Of a DNA stretch of 64,000 bases, positions 54,429 to 64,000 are shown piece by piece. This DNA is from Tieghemostelium lacteum (taxonomy: Eukaryota; Evosea; Eumycetozoa; Dictyosteliales; Raperosteliaceae). The DNA is taken from contig LODT01000039.1 in the NCBI GenBank assembly GCA_001606155.1, positions 558,001 through 622,000 of the forward strand, written 5' to 3'. Position 1 is the first letter of the stretch. Every line of letters begins with the position of its first letter. Below the pieces are notes generated by a model that worked only from the letters and a program-made list of their open reading frames with translations, did not search any database and was not told the DNA's origin. The translations under genes and the position numbers were made by a program.

Positions 54429-56265
54429 ATGTCCAAATCAAAATATCAACCAACAAATATAAAAACAAGATCAACAACAAATAAGAATCAAACTACAGAA
54501 ACTACAACTACAACTACAACTAAGACTAGTTCAAGTGGTACTAGTAATAATTTTAAAACATGGACTAGTGAGCAAGTTAATCAATGGGCTTTGGAATTAG
54601 ATTTAGGTGATGAAATCGCAACATTTCTGAAAAATTATGACGTATGTGGTAAATACTTAGGTACCTTAACACCTAATCTTCTCCGTGAATACGGATTGAA
54701 AATTTCTTTTGCTGGAGCTCTGTTATCTGCCATTAAAAAATTAAAAAAAACCCCGCGTATGTAACTAAACACCTATCAATAATCTAAACACCTTTTATAC
54801 TTTGATACTAACATATTTTGTATATAAAATTCAATACAATTTAAACATTACAAAAGGTTCACATGATATAATATATTTGGGTTTACCAAAACTTAATTCT
54901 ATGTCTTTATCCAAATCACGGCCTTCTATTAACTCTTCCCATAATCCTGCTAAAATTAGTGTTAAAGAACTCCCCATATTTGATAACCTTAAAATAATCA
55001 AAAACTTCCCATCTCTTATTTGGTGCCTTTACTATGCAACTAATAATTCTTTAAAGTGGGCAAGTGAAAATGATATTTCTCAACTAGTTGTTACTGTACT
55101 AAGAGATGTTATTCAATCATTGGAGTTAGCAAGTAAAATCACATGTCAATCAGAAGTAACAGTTAATGGATTAATTCCAGATATTTGGGTTTTAACGTAT
55201 GATGGCATTCCTATTGGAGTAGTTGAAGTTAAAAAACCTTCAAACGTTGACCCAACAGAAGCTAATGAGGAAATGGAAAATTTACAAGTACATGGCCAAA
55301 TTTATGATTATATGTTACTCTTATCCCGTACGTATGGTCAAAAGAATGTTTTTGGCATAGTCTCAACTTATGCACAATGGAGATGTTATTGGTTATATGA
55401 TACATTTATAGACATGGCTGAATCTGTTAGTAAACCCAATATCATGTTACCTTACATCCCAATTCCCTTAATTAAAGGATCCAACAAAAAAGACTCAACC
55501 TTTACACCAATGTCAAGGGAATTTTTTGCCACAAAGGTTTATAACTATAATAATCCAGATCTATTAAAATTACTCGCCAATGTCATCTATCATATGTATA
55601 ATACAGGGTTTGTACATATTGACCTCATAAAGAAAACCCATTTTATTAATGCATTAGAAGATTCTATGATATGGGTTAAATTTAGTTCTCCATTAGCGTA
55701 TAATTTCAAATTTCCAAATTTAGGTTCTATCCAAAAAGTATTCTTAATACAAGATTTAGGAGGTGGAGCACATGGTAAAGTTTGGTTATCTTGTGATCAG
55801 AAAGGAAATGTTTTTGTGTTAAAATTTTTTAAAAACCATTTTAACAACAATGCAGAAAATGAAAGTTTGTTATGGAAGAAAATCTGGGGGATTGAAACAA
55901 AAGTTAGAATTTTTATTAACAACAAGTCACTCATGATGCCATATTTAAAACCTTTGTCAGAAGAAGATTGGGATGATACTAAAATTCAGATTTGTATAAA
56001 TGAATCTGTAAAGAAATTTATTAGTGCTGGATACTATCACCTCGATATAAAAAAAGAACATTTTGGGAAGTATCAATCTAAACCAGGGAACCTCCACATT
56101 GTTTTTTTTGATTTATCAAGTGTCAAAAACATTACAAATGAATCAATGCAATCAAAAAAACTTTATCATCAAAAAATGCTTGATTCCATAAAAATCATTT
56201 CGCAGGAGAGTATGTTACCAAATATATCTCATTTGAACATCACCACTCCTCTCAAGAAGATTTAA
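54429..56265 (+). CDS. SAM domain - PD-(D/E)XK nuclease-like - kinase-like fusion (Crinkler-like)
   Basis: Exons 54429-54756 and 54857-56265 flank a 100-nt intron (GTATGT...AG), giving 578 aa from the first in-frame ATG. A Ser/Glu tract before it may belong to the protein. Residues 1-40 are Thr/Ser/Lys-rich. About 42-108 form a SAM domain (WTSEQVNQWALELDLGDEI). About 165-290 carry a PD-(D/E)XK nuclease-like core: E209, IPD at 216-218 and VEVKKP with E233/K235. About 400-545 form a divergent protein-kinase-like domain: G-loop GGGAHGKVW at 411, VLKFFK (Lys432), HLDIKK at 504 in place of HRD, and FDLS at 527 in place of DFG. Nuclease-plus-kinase fusions are known among Crinkler (CRN)-type effectors of eukaryotes. 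The function here is unknown: host defence, genome conflict or selfish DNA are options. Confidence 0.75.
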
Positions 56266-56851
56266 TAAAAATTTAATTATCATCAATCTTTTTAATAGTT
56301 GATCCAACAATTGTGTAGTATGCAAGTCTTTTTATCCATTTTTGCTTCTGCACCTAATATTAGGTGGATGCACTGCAACACCTACAACCACTAGTTCATC
56401 ACTTAGATCCCAAAAAACATTAAATATTCAACCTAGTAGTAACATAGTAACAGAAAAGATCAAATTAAAGAAAGTAGAGAAATTAGATCATTTTAAAATT
56501 TTTATAAATCCAACTTTGGAAACTAGTCAACTTATTAAAAGATTAAAGGTTTGTATAGTTTCAATTGAAGTTTAAATCCATGAATATTATATTAAATATA
56601 TCCTAAATTCAATAATGATCAGTTAATTAAAAAAGATGGTAATAGGATTGTTTTTTATTTTTTACATCGTACAATTACTATAGTAAGTAAACTATTATTT
56701 GATATTTTTTGTGTTTTTTTTTTTTGATGTACTTGAATGTATAGTAACAAGGTTTTAGTGGGAGGTAAGTGAGAGAAGGGATTGGATGAGAGTTTGGGTG
56801 ATATGTTCTATTTTTTGTATTTTTTTTTTTAGAAATTTAAAGAAAGGTGAT
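56266..56851. other. Region between the fusion gene and severin kinase, with one small ORF
   Basis: 585 bp. An open frame at 56342-56575 (up to 77 codons, no good ATG at its start) encodes a Thr/Ser stretch and KKVEKLDHFKIFINPTLETS. Its last codons sit at a possible splice donor (AAG/GTTTGT near 56548), but no continuing exon was found. It could be a leftover piece of a gene related to its neighbour or simply chance. The rest is T-rich sequence. Confidence 0.25.
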
Positions 56852-58673
56852 TTATCTCTTCAAGGTTTCAATTACTTGTGCAATTAAATTATGGGTAATA
56901 CCTGGTTTAACTTTTTCAGCATTGTCAAATGCCAACTTCAATTGTGCCAATGCATTAATGACGTTTTCATCTTGAGTTGTTTTTAATAGTTTAGATAATA
57001 CTGGATAAATGACAGATGTAAGAGCAGAGGCTCTTGGTGCACCATTAGCACCGGCACCAGCTTGAGCACCACTGCTAGCAACAGCAGTAGTAGTGCTGTT
57101 GGAAGTTGGAGTGGCACCATTTGGAGTAGTTGGAGTGGTTGTAGTGGTAGTTGGTTGTTTTGGAGTTACAGATGGAGTAGTAGTTGGTTGGGTTATAGAT
57201 GTGGATCGTGGTTTAGTTTCTTCAACTTTTGGTGGCTGTTGTTGTACTACAGGTGTTGGAGTTGGTGTTGGTTGTGAAATTGGTTGTTGTACTGGAACTG
57301 GTTTAGGTGGTTGAAGGACCTGAGTCTTTTCTTGAGCTACGACAGGAGATGGAGTAGAAGGTTTCTGTTTAATTGTTGGAAATTCCCAACCATCATCCTC
57401 CTCATTATTTTTACCATCTTTATCTATATCCTCATCATCGTCATTACTGTTGCCATTCTGTTGTATCCATTTTAAACGCCTTTCAATCAAATCAGTGAGA
57501 CAAGATGTCTTTTTTGCAGTTTTTATGAATTTATGTTTCAATAGATCTTTGGCTGTTGGTCTTTGATTTGGGTCCTTATTCAAACACAATGCACAAAACT
57601 CTTTGAATCCCTTTGAGAAATTACCTTCCAATGTTGGTGGTGGATCTTTTGGTATCAAAAATAGTGCTCTCATTGGATGTAAATCAGCTCTAGGTGGTTC
57701 ACCTTTTGCCATCTCTAATGCTGTAATACCCATACTCCAAATATCAGCTTTACTATCATATCCTGTTTGTTTAATTACTTCAGGTGCCATCCAAAATGGT
57801 GTCTATTTTAAAGTATATATTTAAATACTTGAGTGAGTATATATTTCAATCTTTAAAATCTTTAAAAAAACAAATACATACACCAACAAATGTATTTCTC
57901 TTTGTCATTTGATCAGTTAATTGACCACTGACACCAAAATCAGCCAATTTGACATCTCCACTAGCAGAAAGTAATACATTAGCTGCCTTAATATCTCTGT
58001 GAATCTTTCCTTCAGAGTGTAAATATTCAAGACCTTTTAACAATTCTCTTAATATAATGGCAATATATGCTTCATCAAATGGACCTGGTTTCATCTAAAT
58101 CATTACATTGGTGATAGGAGTGTGTTAGGGTTTTTTCAAACATTTTTTGATTTTTTTTTTTTTGTCTTGAAGGTTAGAAAAACCTCCCTCTTTTTTCCTC
58201 CTCTCAAAATCATTGGTATTACACGTTTTTTTTATATGAGATACTTACTAAATCCAAAACTGAGCCTCCTGCTAGATATTCCATGATAATCCATAGTTTT
58301 GAACCCTTGAGGAAGGATCCAAAATATTTTGTTACAAATGCACTTTCACATTGAGAGAGTACATTAATTTCCTGTTGAATATCTTCAATTTCATCCTCTG
58401 CATCCTCAAGATCAATAATTTTAATTGCTATAGTTTCATTGGTTTTCTTATTGATACTAATTTATTGGTATAATAGTTAGCTAAATGTCCCTCTATTATC
58501 TTTATATTTCACTTCACATACCCTTTAAATACCTCACCAAAACTACCTTTTCCAATTTTTTCTTGTTTTAGGTAAAGTTCTTCTGGATCTCCCTTTTTAT
58601 TAGCCTAATTTCATTTATGACTGTTAATATTCAATCCACTATTAAAACTATGATAAACATTTATACTAACCAT
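56852..58673 (-). CDS. svkA: Severin kinase, Ste20-family (GCK-III, MST3/4/YSK1-like)
   Basis: Five coding exons: 58671-58673, 58522-58604, 58249-58456, 57882-58094 and 56852-57802 (introns 66, 65, 154 and 79 nt) give 485 aa. The first coding exon is the bare ATG. Kinase motifs: [14 protein letters not shown] (G-loop), [10 protein letters not shown] (VAIK), [34 protein letters not shown] joined to [16 protein letters not shown], and [22 protein letters not shown]. The GWEFPTIK segment after the kinase domain and the Pro/Thr/Gln-rich tail match Dictyostelium severin kinase, which phosphorylates the actin-severing protein severin and acts in cytokinesis and polarity. The C-terminal helix ending [12 protein letters not shown] is the GCK-III dimer or MO25/CCM3-type region. 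Confidence 0.96.
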
Positions 58674-58872
58674 TGTTTGTATAATACAGTATTTTATAAA
58701 TAAAAAAAAAAAAAAAAAAAAAATTTAATTAAAATTTAGTATTCTTTCAGTTATTAGAATGGTGTGATTGTGTGTATCTAAATATATTCATTGGATTTTA
58801 TTTTATGTTAATTGTTTGTGTAGGGTGAAAGAAAGTGTGTGTGTTTACAGTCATATATTTAATTTTTTTTTT
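58674..58872. promoter_or_regulatory. Severin kinase upstream region
   Basis: About 200 bp. On the gene-sense strand it contains TACACACAATCACACC (complement of 58761-58776) and CACACACACTTTC (near 58836), plus an A-run next to the ATG exon. It is similar to C-rich boxes before PTEN and the kelch gene. Confidence 0.35.
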
Positions 58873-60942
58873 TTAGTTTGACATTTTGTCGAAACCCATA
58901 TGAAGCGATTCATGTGGCATCAATGGTGAATTAGCACAAAAGTGATAAAACAATGGGTAATTTAGGATATTGAGATAGTCTGAAGTGTACAAATCAGCAT
59001 ATCTCTGAACTTGCATGGCAAAGAAAGTTGGGTTGCTACCAGTTTTGAAAAGACTACCAAAGTTCTTGTTGTAAGCCTTGTTTAGTTTATCGGAAGCTTC
59101 TTTAATGTGGTTATGGAGTACTGTGATATCGGGTGGAGTTGTACATTCCAAATCCAAACCTCTGTAAATCTCAGCTCTGATAAACTCAAGATTCAACAGA
59201 TGGTTTATAGTTGACTTTTGCTCACTGATTACCTTGAGTTCATGTGAAAGCTCTGGAACAATCAATAGATTTCTCCAACCATGGATTTTCTTTGACTTGA
59301 TAATATCAGCAAAGATATGGTCACCAAAATACAAAACTCTGTTACCTTTGGCACCAGTTAGTTTCTGGAAGAGTGGTAATGAACCACCATGATAGACTTT
59401 ACCTTCTTCAAATCTATCCTTGACATTGGTAATCTTTAGATTACCAGTATTGATATCAACCTCTCTAATGGTAGTACCTTCAGAGAAGAATCTTGGTTTA
59501 TCAGCACCTACAATAATTATATCTAGAAATAGTTAAATATTTTTGGTTAATTTTTGACATAGTTTTAGATCAATATTACCTATATTATATACATACTAAA
59601 GTAATCTCTCCATGTTGGATATTTTGGATTAAAGCCATCCATCATATAGGACATAACTTTGTTAGTATAATAAAATTCACTATTTGTCAATAGGAAAACT
59701 TTATTGTTGTTTTGTCTCAATTTATCAAAAAACACTGGCATATCTGGTGTTTTTCTTATATATCTATATTTTTAAGATATTAAAGTTAGTAAATCTTAGA
59801 TATGTATATATCTTAATAATAAGATAGATTATGGATATAAATCATACCTTGGCATATCATCCAAAACTTTTGATTTCAAACTACCATCATTATGAACGAG
59901 GTCCATTGCAGTTCTGACATCTTGAAATAAGTTAGAGTAAGATAAATCACCATCAGGTTCCTGAACAGATGAAAGAGTTGGGGTACCTTTAGGTAAAGTA
60001 GGAACACCAGTGTTATTTGAAGCTGTGATATTAGAGAGTGGAGGTGAATTCTCTTGTTGTTGTTCATCTGCTAATTCTTCAGTAAGACGCAATGTAGATT
60101 CTCTCTCCAAATGTTCAACCAAGTCACTGTACAGACAAGCTTCTGGTAATGTAAATAGAGTATTGAGTAAATAGAATCTCTTTGCAATATCATCACCATA
60201 GACTCTCATTGAAGGGTACAATTCTTGAGTTCTCTTTGCACTTATTGGTTGCTTACCATGATAACATAAAATAATGTTACCAAAGTTATCAATCTTCAAA
60301 AGATTACCCAACTCCTTATCCAAAAACAAACCTCTGATTGGGAATGAATGATCATATTTCAGTTTCTTTATACTCTTTGGGTAACCAATAGTAATCAAAC
60401 TGTCAATAACCATATTATATGCCAACTCTTCAAAATCTGGTGAATTATAAACAGCTAATGTATAATCCATATCGACTGTATTCACACACATATGTAAATA
60501 TTAGAATAATCACAAAAATACTAATGCTGTCTATACATACAACCAAAGAATTCAATTTTATCCAATTTCAAATCCCTATTGACAAAAACTCTTTTGGAGA
60601 GTTCTCTCTTGTGAATTGGTGGCAATAAAGCTGATGGTAAATCTTTATAATTTCTAAGTTCCTCATCAGTTGGAGGATTTGATAAATCATCTAAATAGAT
60701 TGAAATGTATTAGTTAGATAAAAAAATTGGTATATTTTATATATATTTACTATAAAATACAAACTTAATGAATATTGACTGTCACTTGGGAATAATTTAG
60801 TTGGTGATTTCTTTCCTTCAGCCAAATGTTCAATTTTTGATTTTTGGTCACTTTGCCTATCATGAATTTGTGTCATATAAGTTTGGTAAAAATATGTTAG
60901 GTATTCATTGTCTATATAATTATTGCATTTTTTGACTTCCAT
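58873..60942 (-). CDS. HAD-family cytosolic 5'-nucleotidase (NT5C2-like)
   Basis: Exons 60765-60942, 60541-60690, 59848-60475, 59597-59763 and 58873-59522 (introns 74, 65, 84 and 74 nt) give 590 aa. Two of the exons have no ATG of their own and rest on conserved sequence. NT5C2-type enzymes dephosphorylate IMP/GMP. HAD motifs are complete: FGFDMDYTLAVY (nucleophile Asp, formed across a splice site), VFLLTNSEFYY (motif II), ADKPRFFSEG (Lys, motif III) and YFGDHIFADIIKSKK (motif IV Asp). Other matches are RVFVNRDLKLDKIEFFG and LGNLLKIDNFGNIILCYHG before the cap region, and FAMQVQRYADLYTSDYLNIL near the end. The N-terminal ~60 residues (MEVKKCNNYIDNE) are not conserved. A further upstream exon is possible. 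Confidence 0.92.
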
Positions 60943-61211
60943 CTTTGTATAATATAACTATGATATTTATTTGTTTCCATTTTTATAACTATTTTAAATT
61001 TGGTCAATGTTTTTGAATGATTACATCATTGAAGATAATCTTCATTCTCCATTATTAATTACCAAACTCCCCCCCTAAAAACAGCAAAAACAAACAATTA
61101 TTGAAATAGTTTTTATTTTTTTATATCTTTAGATATAAATGATAGAATATATTTGTGTGGTCTGTGTGCATGTATTATAAGATGAAATTGTATAGAATTA
61201 AATGAACATAC

Positions 61212-61339
61212 CCTTCTTCTAATCTTCTCTTTTCCATTAAAAGACCTTGTGAACTACTTCTTAAACCTGTTTGTAAATGTTGTTTTATAGTTCCACTTGG
61301 AATACTTGGACTATTATCGTTACTATTATTATTTGACAT
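61212..61339 (-). CDS. Unplaced 5' coding exon upstream of the nucleotidase gene
   Basis: The ATG at 61339 opens 42 codons (MSNNNSNDNSPSIPSGTIK to LLMEKRRLEEG) ending in a good donor GTATGT. Composition and donor suggest a real exon. Splicing it to the next visible exon (60942) or to the following one (60690) does not keep an open frame with the obvious acceptors. It may be an alternative first exon of the nucleotidase using another splice site, or a separate short transcript. Confidence 0.35.
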
Positions 61340-61562
61340 TTTATATATCTTCACTTAATAATGATGAAATGAATTAAATTTTTAATAATTTAAAAAAAAA
61401 AAAAAAAAAAAGTTGTTTTCATTCATGATCAACACCAAAAAATGAAAAATAATTTTATCACCTTCCATTTCAAAAAGTCACTTCATTTGTAAAAAATATA
61501 GAAGATACTTCTGGGATTTACAGTAGTAAAAGAATTTTTATTTTGGTATTGTGAATGGGTTT

Positions 61563-62996
61563 CTATAAAAATAGGAATGAAAGTATGATTGTTGTGAATG
61601 ATAAAACTATGAATATGGGATTGGTACTAGATATATGAGAGGCTGTGGAGATACCATCGGAATCTGATGATTCTGAGGATTGGGGTTGAGAAGGTTCTGG
61701 TGTAGGTTCAGGATAACATGATGTAACATCAGGTGGTAATGTAATTGAAGATGGTACTTCAAAAGGACGAGGTGTATCAGGATCGAGATATCCAATAACA
61801 CAACTTGCCATTGTCAATCCAAATGATTTAGCAGCCTTATCACCTAAATCCTGGTACTCTTTTAATCCAACACTACGACCAATATAATTAACAGTGTCAT
61901 TTGATGGAAAATAATTTGTGCAATATTTATAGTATGCAATATCATTTTGATACTGTTGAACATTACCCAAATCCCCATAGTCTCTGACCATTTGTGGTGG
62001 TAATGAATGTTCTTGTTTTGCAGGTAGTTTCCAATGTACTCCAAGTGAATTTGTAGATGATATATCACCATAAGTGTGAATATGTAAACCATGTGCTGAC
62101 CCATTGAAACCGTATATCTGACCATACACATAAGTCACCACTCTACTAGCATCAGTCTCAAAATATAAACTTCCTGTTATATTACTACCTTCAGGTGCCA
62201 CAGCATCATTTTGAATAAAATTACAAATTGCTTTATGAACAATTCCAACAGGACCCATCTCCTTAATAGCACCATTTGGTGCACCTCTTGTTATATATCC
62301 ACTAAGTACACCAGGTACATTACCTATACTATTAGCATATCCAATTACACATTTTGATATTCTATAAACAATCATCATTATTAATAATCATTAGTATATC
62401 TCAACCCTAGCACCTTTTAATATCCTAATTTTATAATTCATACATATTTCCAGCTGCTAAATATGCATCAGTTTCATTGCAATTGTAAGGGAATTCATAT
62501 ATAGCTACTAACAAACCCATCAATGAATTTGGACCAACTAATGTTAATTTTGTAGAATCCACTTGTAAAAGTGTAGAATTAATTCCAAAATTTCCAATTA
62601 CACCAGGTTTCTCACATGTACTCTGATTTTGAGGATTAAAAATTGTATTGAAATCTAATGTTTTAGTTGTGTCACCTGTCTGTTTTTATCCATTTTTGAG
62701 TTCAAATTAATATTAATATTTTTAGAACTATATATACAAAAAAAAAATTAAAAGATGATACAAACATTATGAGCTATTAATGCAAAGGTACTATTGGGTG
62801 CCTCTCCAAAATTTGTAGGATCAAAATATATATAGGTTTGTGAATTTTTCATTGCAATGTACAATGATTTTTTTTGAAATGTATCGGAGACTTGTTGAAA
62901 GTTACAAATAGCATATTCGTTTTCACATTTTATAGATACAATTAAAAGTAATACTATTAAAATAGTGTATAAATATATATTAAATGTGTAATTCAT
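61563..62996 (-). CDS. Extracellular Cu/Zn-SOD-like protein with degenerate metal sites (SodC-type)
   Basis: Exons 62766-62996, 62444-62679 and 61563-62361 (introns 86 and 82 nt) give 421 aa. There is a signal peptide (MNYTFNIYLYTILIVLLLIVS). Residues about 30-165 look like an SOD-fold repeat without metal ligands (KPGVIGNFGIN, then NIISKCVIGYA). Residues about 190-350 are a second SOD repeat with HGLHIHTYGD and GVHWKLPAKQEHSLP. The RHVGDLGNV His is Asp here (RDYGDLGNV), and the Cu ligand of VVHE is replaced (GRSVGLKEYQD). A Pro/Ser-rich stalk and a hydrophobic C-terminus (FIVLSFTTIILSFLFL) suggest GPI or membrane anchoring. A dictyostelid extracellular SOD family (SodC) is known to modulate Ras signalling, but this copy is probably not an active dismutase. 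Confidence 0.85.
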
Positions 62997-63453
62997 TTCA
63001 ACAAAGTTCTTTAATAAAAAAAAAATGAAGAATAATTTCTGATGTTGGAGGTAGTTTAATGTATCTTTTTTATTCACAAGATTATTTGTGATTGATTTGA
63101 TCCATAGAATGGAATAATCTCTTTAGTGAAAAAGATCATTATGAAAATAATTTTTTTTTAAACAAAACCAATCATGCAGTGTCAATATCTGAATTCAAAT
63201 TACTTTTGATTGGTCCAACAAAACCAAAACAAACGAAAACCTTTTTTTACAGAAATTTGAAAAAAACAATCAGATATTTTATGATAAACAAGTCCTGATA
63301 GTTATAACTCAATGTTTGAAACCCATATGTCATTGGACAATTTAATTCATTCTAGGATTTGATATTCTTCATACCAACTAAAGAAGATATGATTATATAT
63401 GGGAATTTAAAAAAAAACAAAATAGATATTTTATTGATTTACAACCCACTAGA
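62997..63453. other. Intergenic region between the two SOD-like genes
   Basis: About 455 bp of AT-rich DNA with poly-A runs near 63015 and 63150. No gene or repeat was recognised. Confidence 0.3.
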
Positions 63454-64000
63454 CTATCTTACAGTTTTCTTGTAGAGATATACAAGTATGGAGAGTGTGA
63501 TTATGATATAAAATGCATTTTTAAAGAAATTTGAAGGTGGTGGTGTTGGAGTTGTAAATTGATTTTCAGGTGGTGAATTTGAACAAATGACATTATTGTT
63601 TTGTATTGATGGTGGTAGTTTAAATGGTGGATTATCAGTAGGTGATAAAAGACCTACAACACACCAACCAACTCTGTCACCAAATACAGTACCATTATCT
63701 CTGATGGCATGTACTACAAAAGAACGACCTAATAAATTATTAGTACTTGTATAGGGAAGATAAGTTGTAGTCCAACTATAATAGGCAGTTGATACTACAT
63801 ATTGACAAATGTTACCAAGGTCACCATAATGTCTGTTAGGATTTGGTGGTAAGGAATGAACCTGACCACTAGAATCCCAGTGACCACCAACTGACATTCC
63901 ATCACCTGACGAAATATCTCCAAGTGAGTGAATATGGAATCCATGTATACTCTGTGGTACCAGTCCATTAATTTCAGCTGTGATGCTTGTTGTCATTGCT
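63454..64000 (-). CDS. Extracellular Cu/Zn-SOD-like protein, metal sites intact (5' end outside window)
   Basis: The frame is open to the window edge. The ATG at 63996 is preceded by an in-frame Ala codon, and SOD sequence should extend upstream, so it is internal. All ligands of Cu/Zn SOD can be placed: GFHIHSLGD (two Cu His), GGHW (bridging His), VHSLP, NRHYGDLGNI (Zn His and Asp) and GRSFVVHAIRD (Cu His). The protein ends with a Pro/Thr-rich stalk and a hydrophobic segment followed by KKTVR (NAFYIIITLSILVYLYKK), more like a transmembrane anchor than a GPI signal. It is the tandem paralog of 61563-62996, in the same orientation. Predicted to be an active surface superoxide dismutase. Confidence 0.88.
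   Translation of the reverse strand, partial: AMTTSITAEINGLVPQSIHGFHIHSLGDISSGDGMSVGGHWDSSGQVHSLPPNPNRHYGDLGNICQYVVSTAYYSWTTTYLPYTSTNNLLGRSFVVHAIRDNGTVFGDRVGWCVVGLLSPTDNPPFKLPPSIQNNNVICSNSPPENQFTTPTPPPSNFFKNAFYIIITLSILVYLYKKTVR

Noticed and set aside
60942-61212. Joining the 61339 exon to the 60942 exon as the nucleotidase N-terminus
   Set aside because: All obvious acceptors put the downstream sequence out of frame within about ten codons.
1-64000. CRISPR arrays, prokaryotic operons, rRNA genes
   Set aside because: The sequence is eukaryotic with spliced genes; no regularly spaced repeats or rRNA signatures are seen.

Overview
The window is nuclear DNA of a dictyostelid social amoeba. The evidence is AT-rich sequence, many short GT-AG introns (mostly 59-121 nt), Asn homopolymer runs coded by AAT/AAC repeats, and close relatives of PTEN, severin kinase and extracellular Cu/Zn-SOD-like proteins of the Dictyostelium type. 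Species cannot be fixed from the sequence alone. Exon joins below were read by eye from splice signals, reading frame and family conservation.

Layout. 0-1.4 kb: 3' part of a cysteinyl-tRNA synthetase gene. 1.65-8 kb: an accessory stretch with a tRNA-Asn gene, a GH18 chitinase relic, a tiny secreted His/Ser/Gly protein, and three tandem secreted alpha/beta-hydrolase (esterase-like) genes that share duplicated upstream DNA. 8.3-15 kb: TRAPPC11 and an IQ-DH-PH RhoGEF. 15-26.4 kb: a large unrecognised protein whose N-terminus copies that of histone H3 (MARTK), its frameshifted paralog in the opposite orientation, and an exon-1 fragment of the same family. PRPF6, a TIP30-like oxidoreductase and a secreted Cys-containing protein lie among them. 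26.5-44 kb: FAM210-like protein, LRR/F-box-like proteins, a zinc-finger protein, a PRELI lipid-transfer protein, PTEN, a kelch protein, an EGF/TIG surface protein, ADAT3 and NAA30. 44-53.7 kb: a PHIP/BRWD chromatin protein, HID1 and COX10. 54-56.6 kb: an accessory gene fusing a SAM domain, a PD-(D/E)XK nuclease-like domain and a kinase-like domain (Crinkler-effector-like architecture). 56.8-64 kb: severin-type Ste20 kinase, a cytosolic 5'-nucleotidase of the HAD family, and two tandem extracellular SOD-like genes. One SOD-like gene has lost metal ligands; the other keeps them and runs off the window end.

Most genes are dispersed housekeeping genes: translation and tRNA modification (cysS, tRNA-Asn, adat3), splicing (prpf6), Golgi trafficking (trappc11, hid1), mitochondria (cox10, FAM210, PRELI), phosphoinositide and small-GTPase signalling (pten, RhoGEF, severin kinase) and chromatin (PHIP). 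The most unusual items are the SAM-nuclease-kinase fusion, the histone-H3-tail-like family, the stop-free in-frame intron inside the PTEN phosphatase domain, and the SOD pair. No intact or fossil retroelement was recognised.
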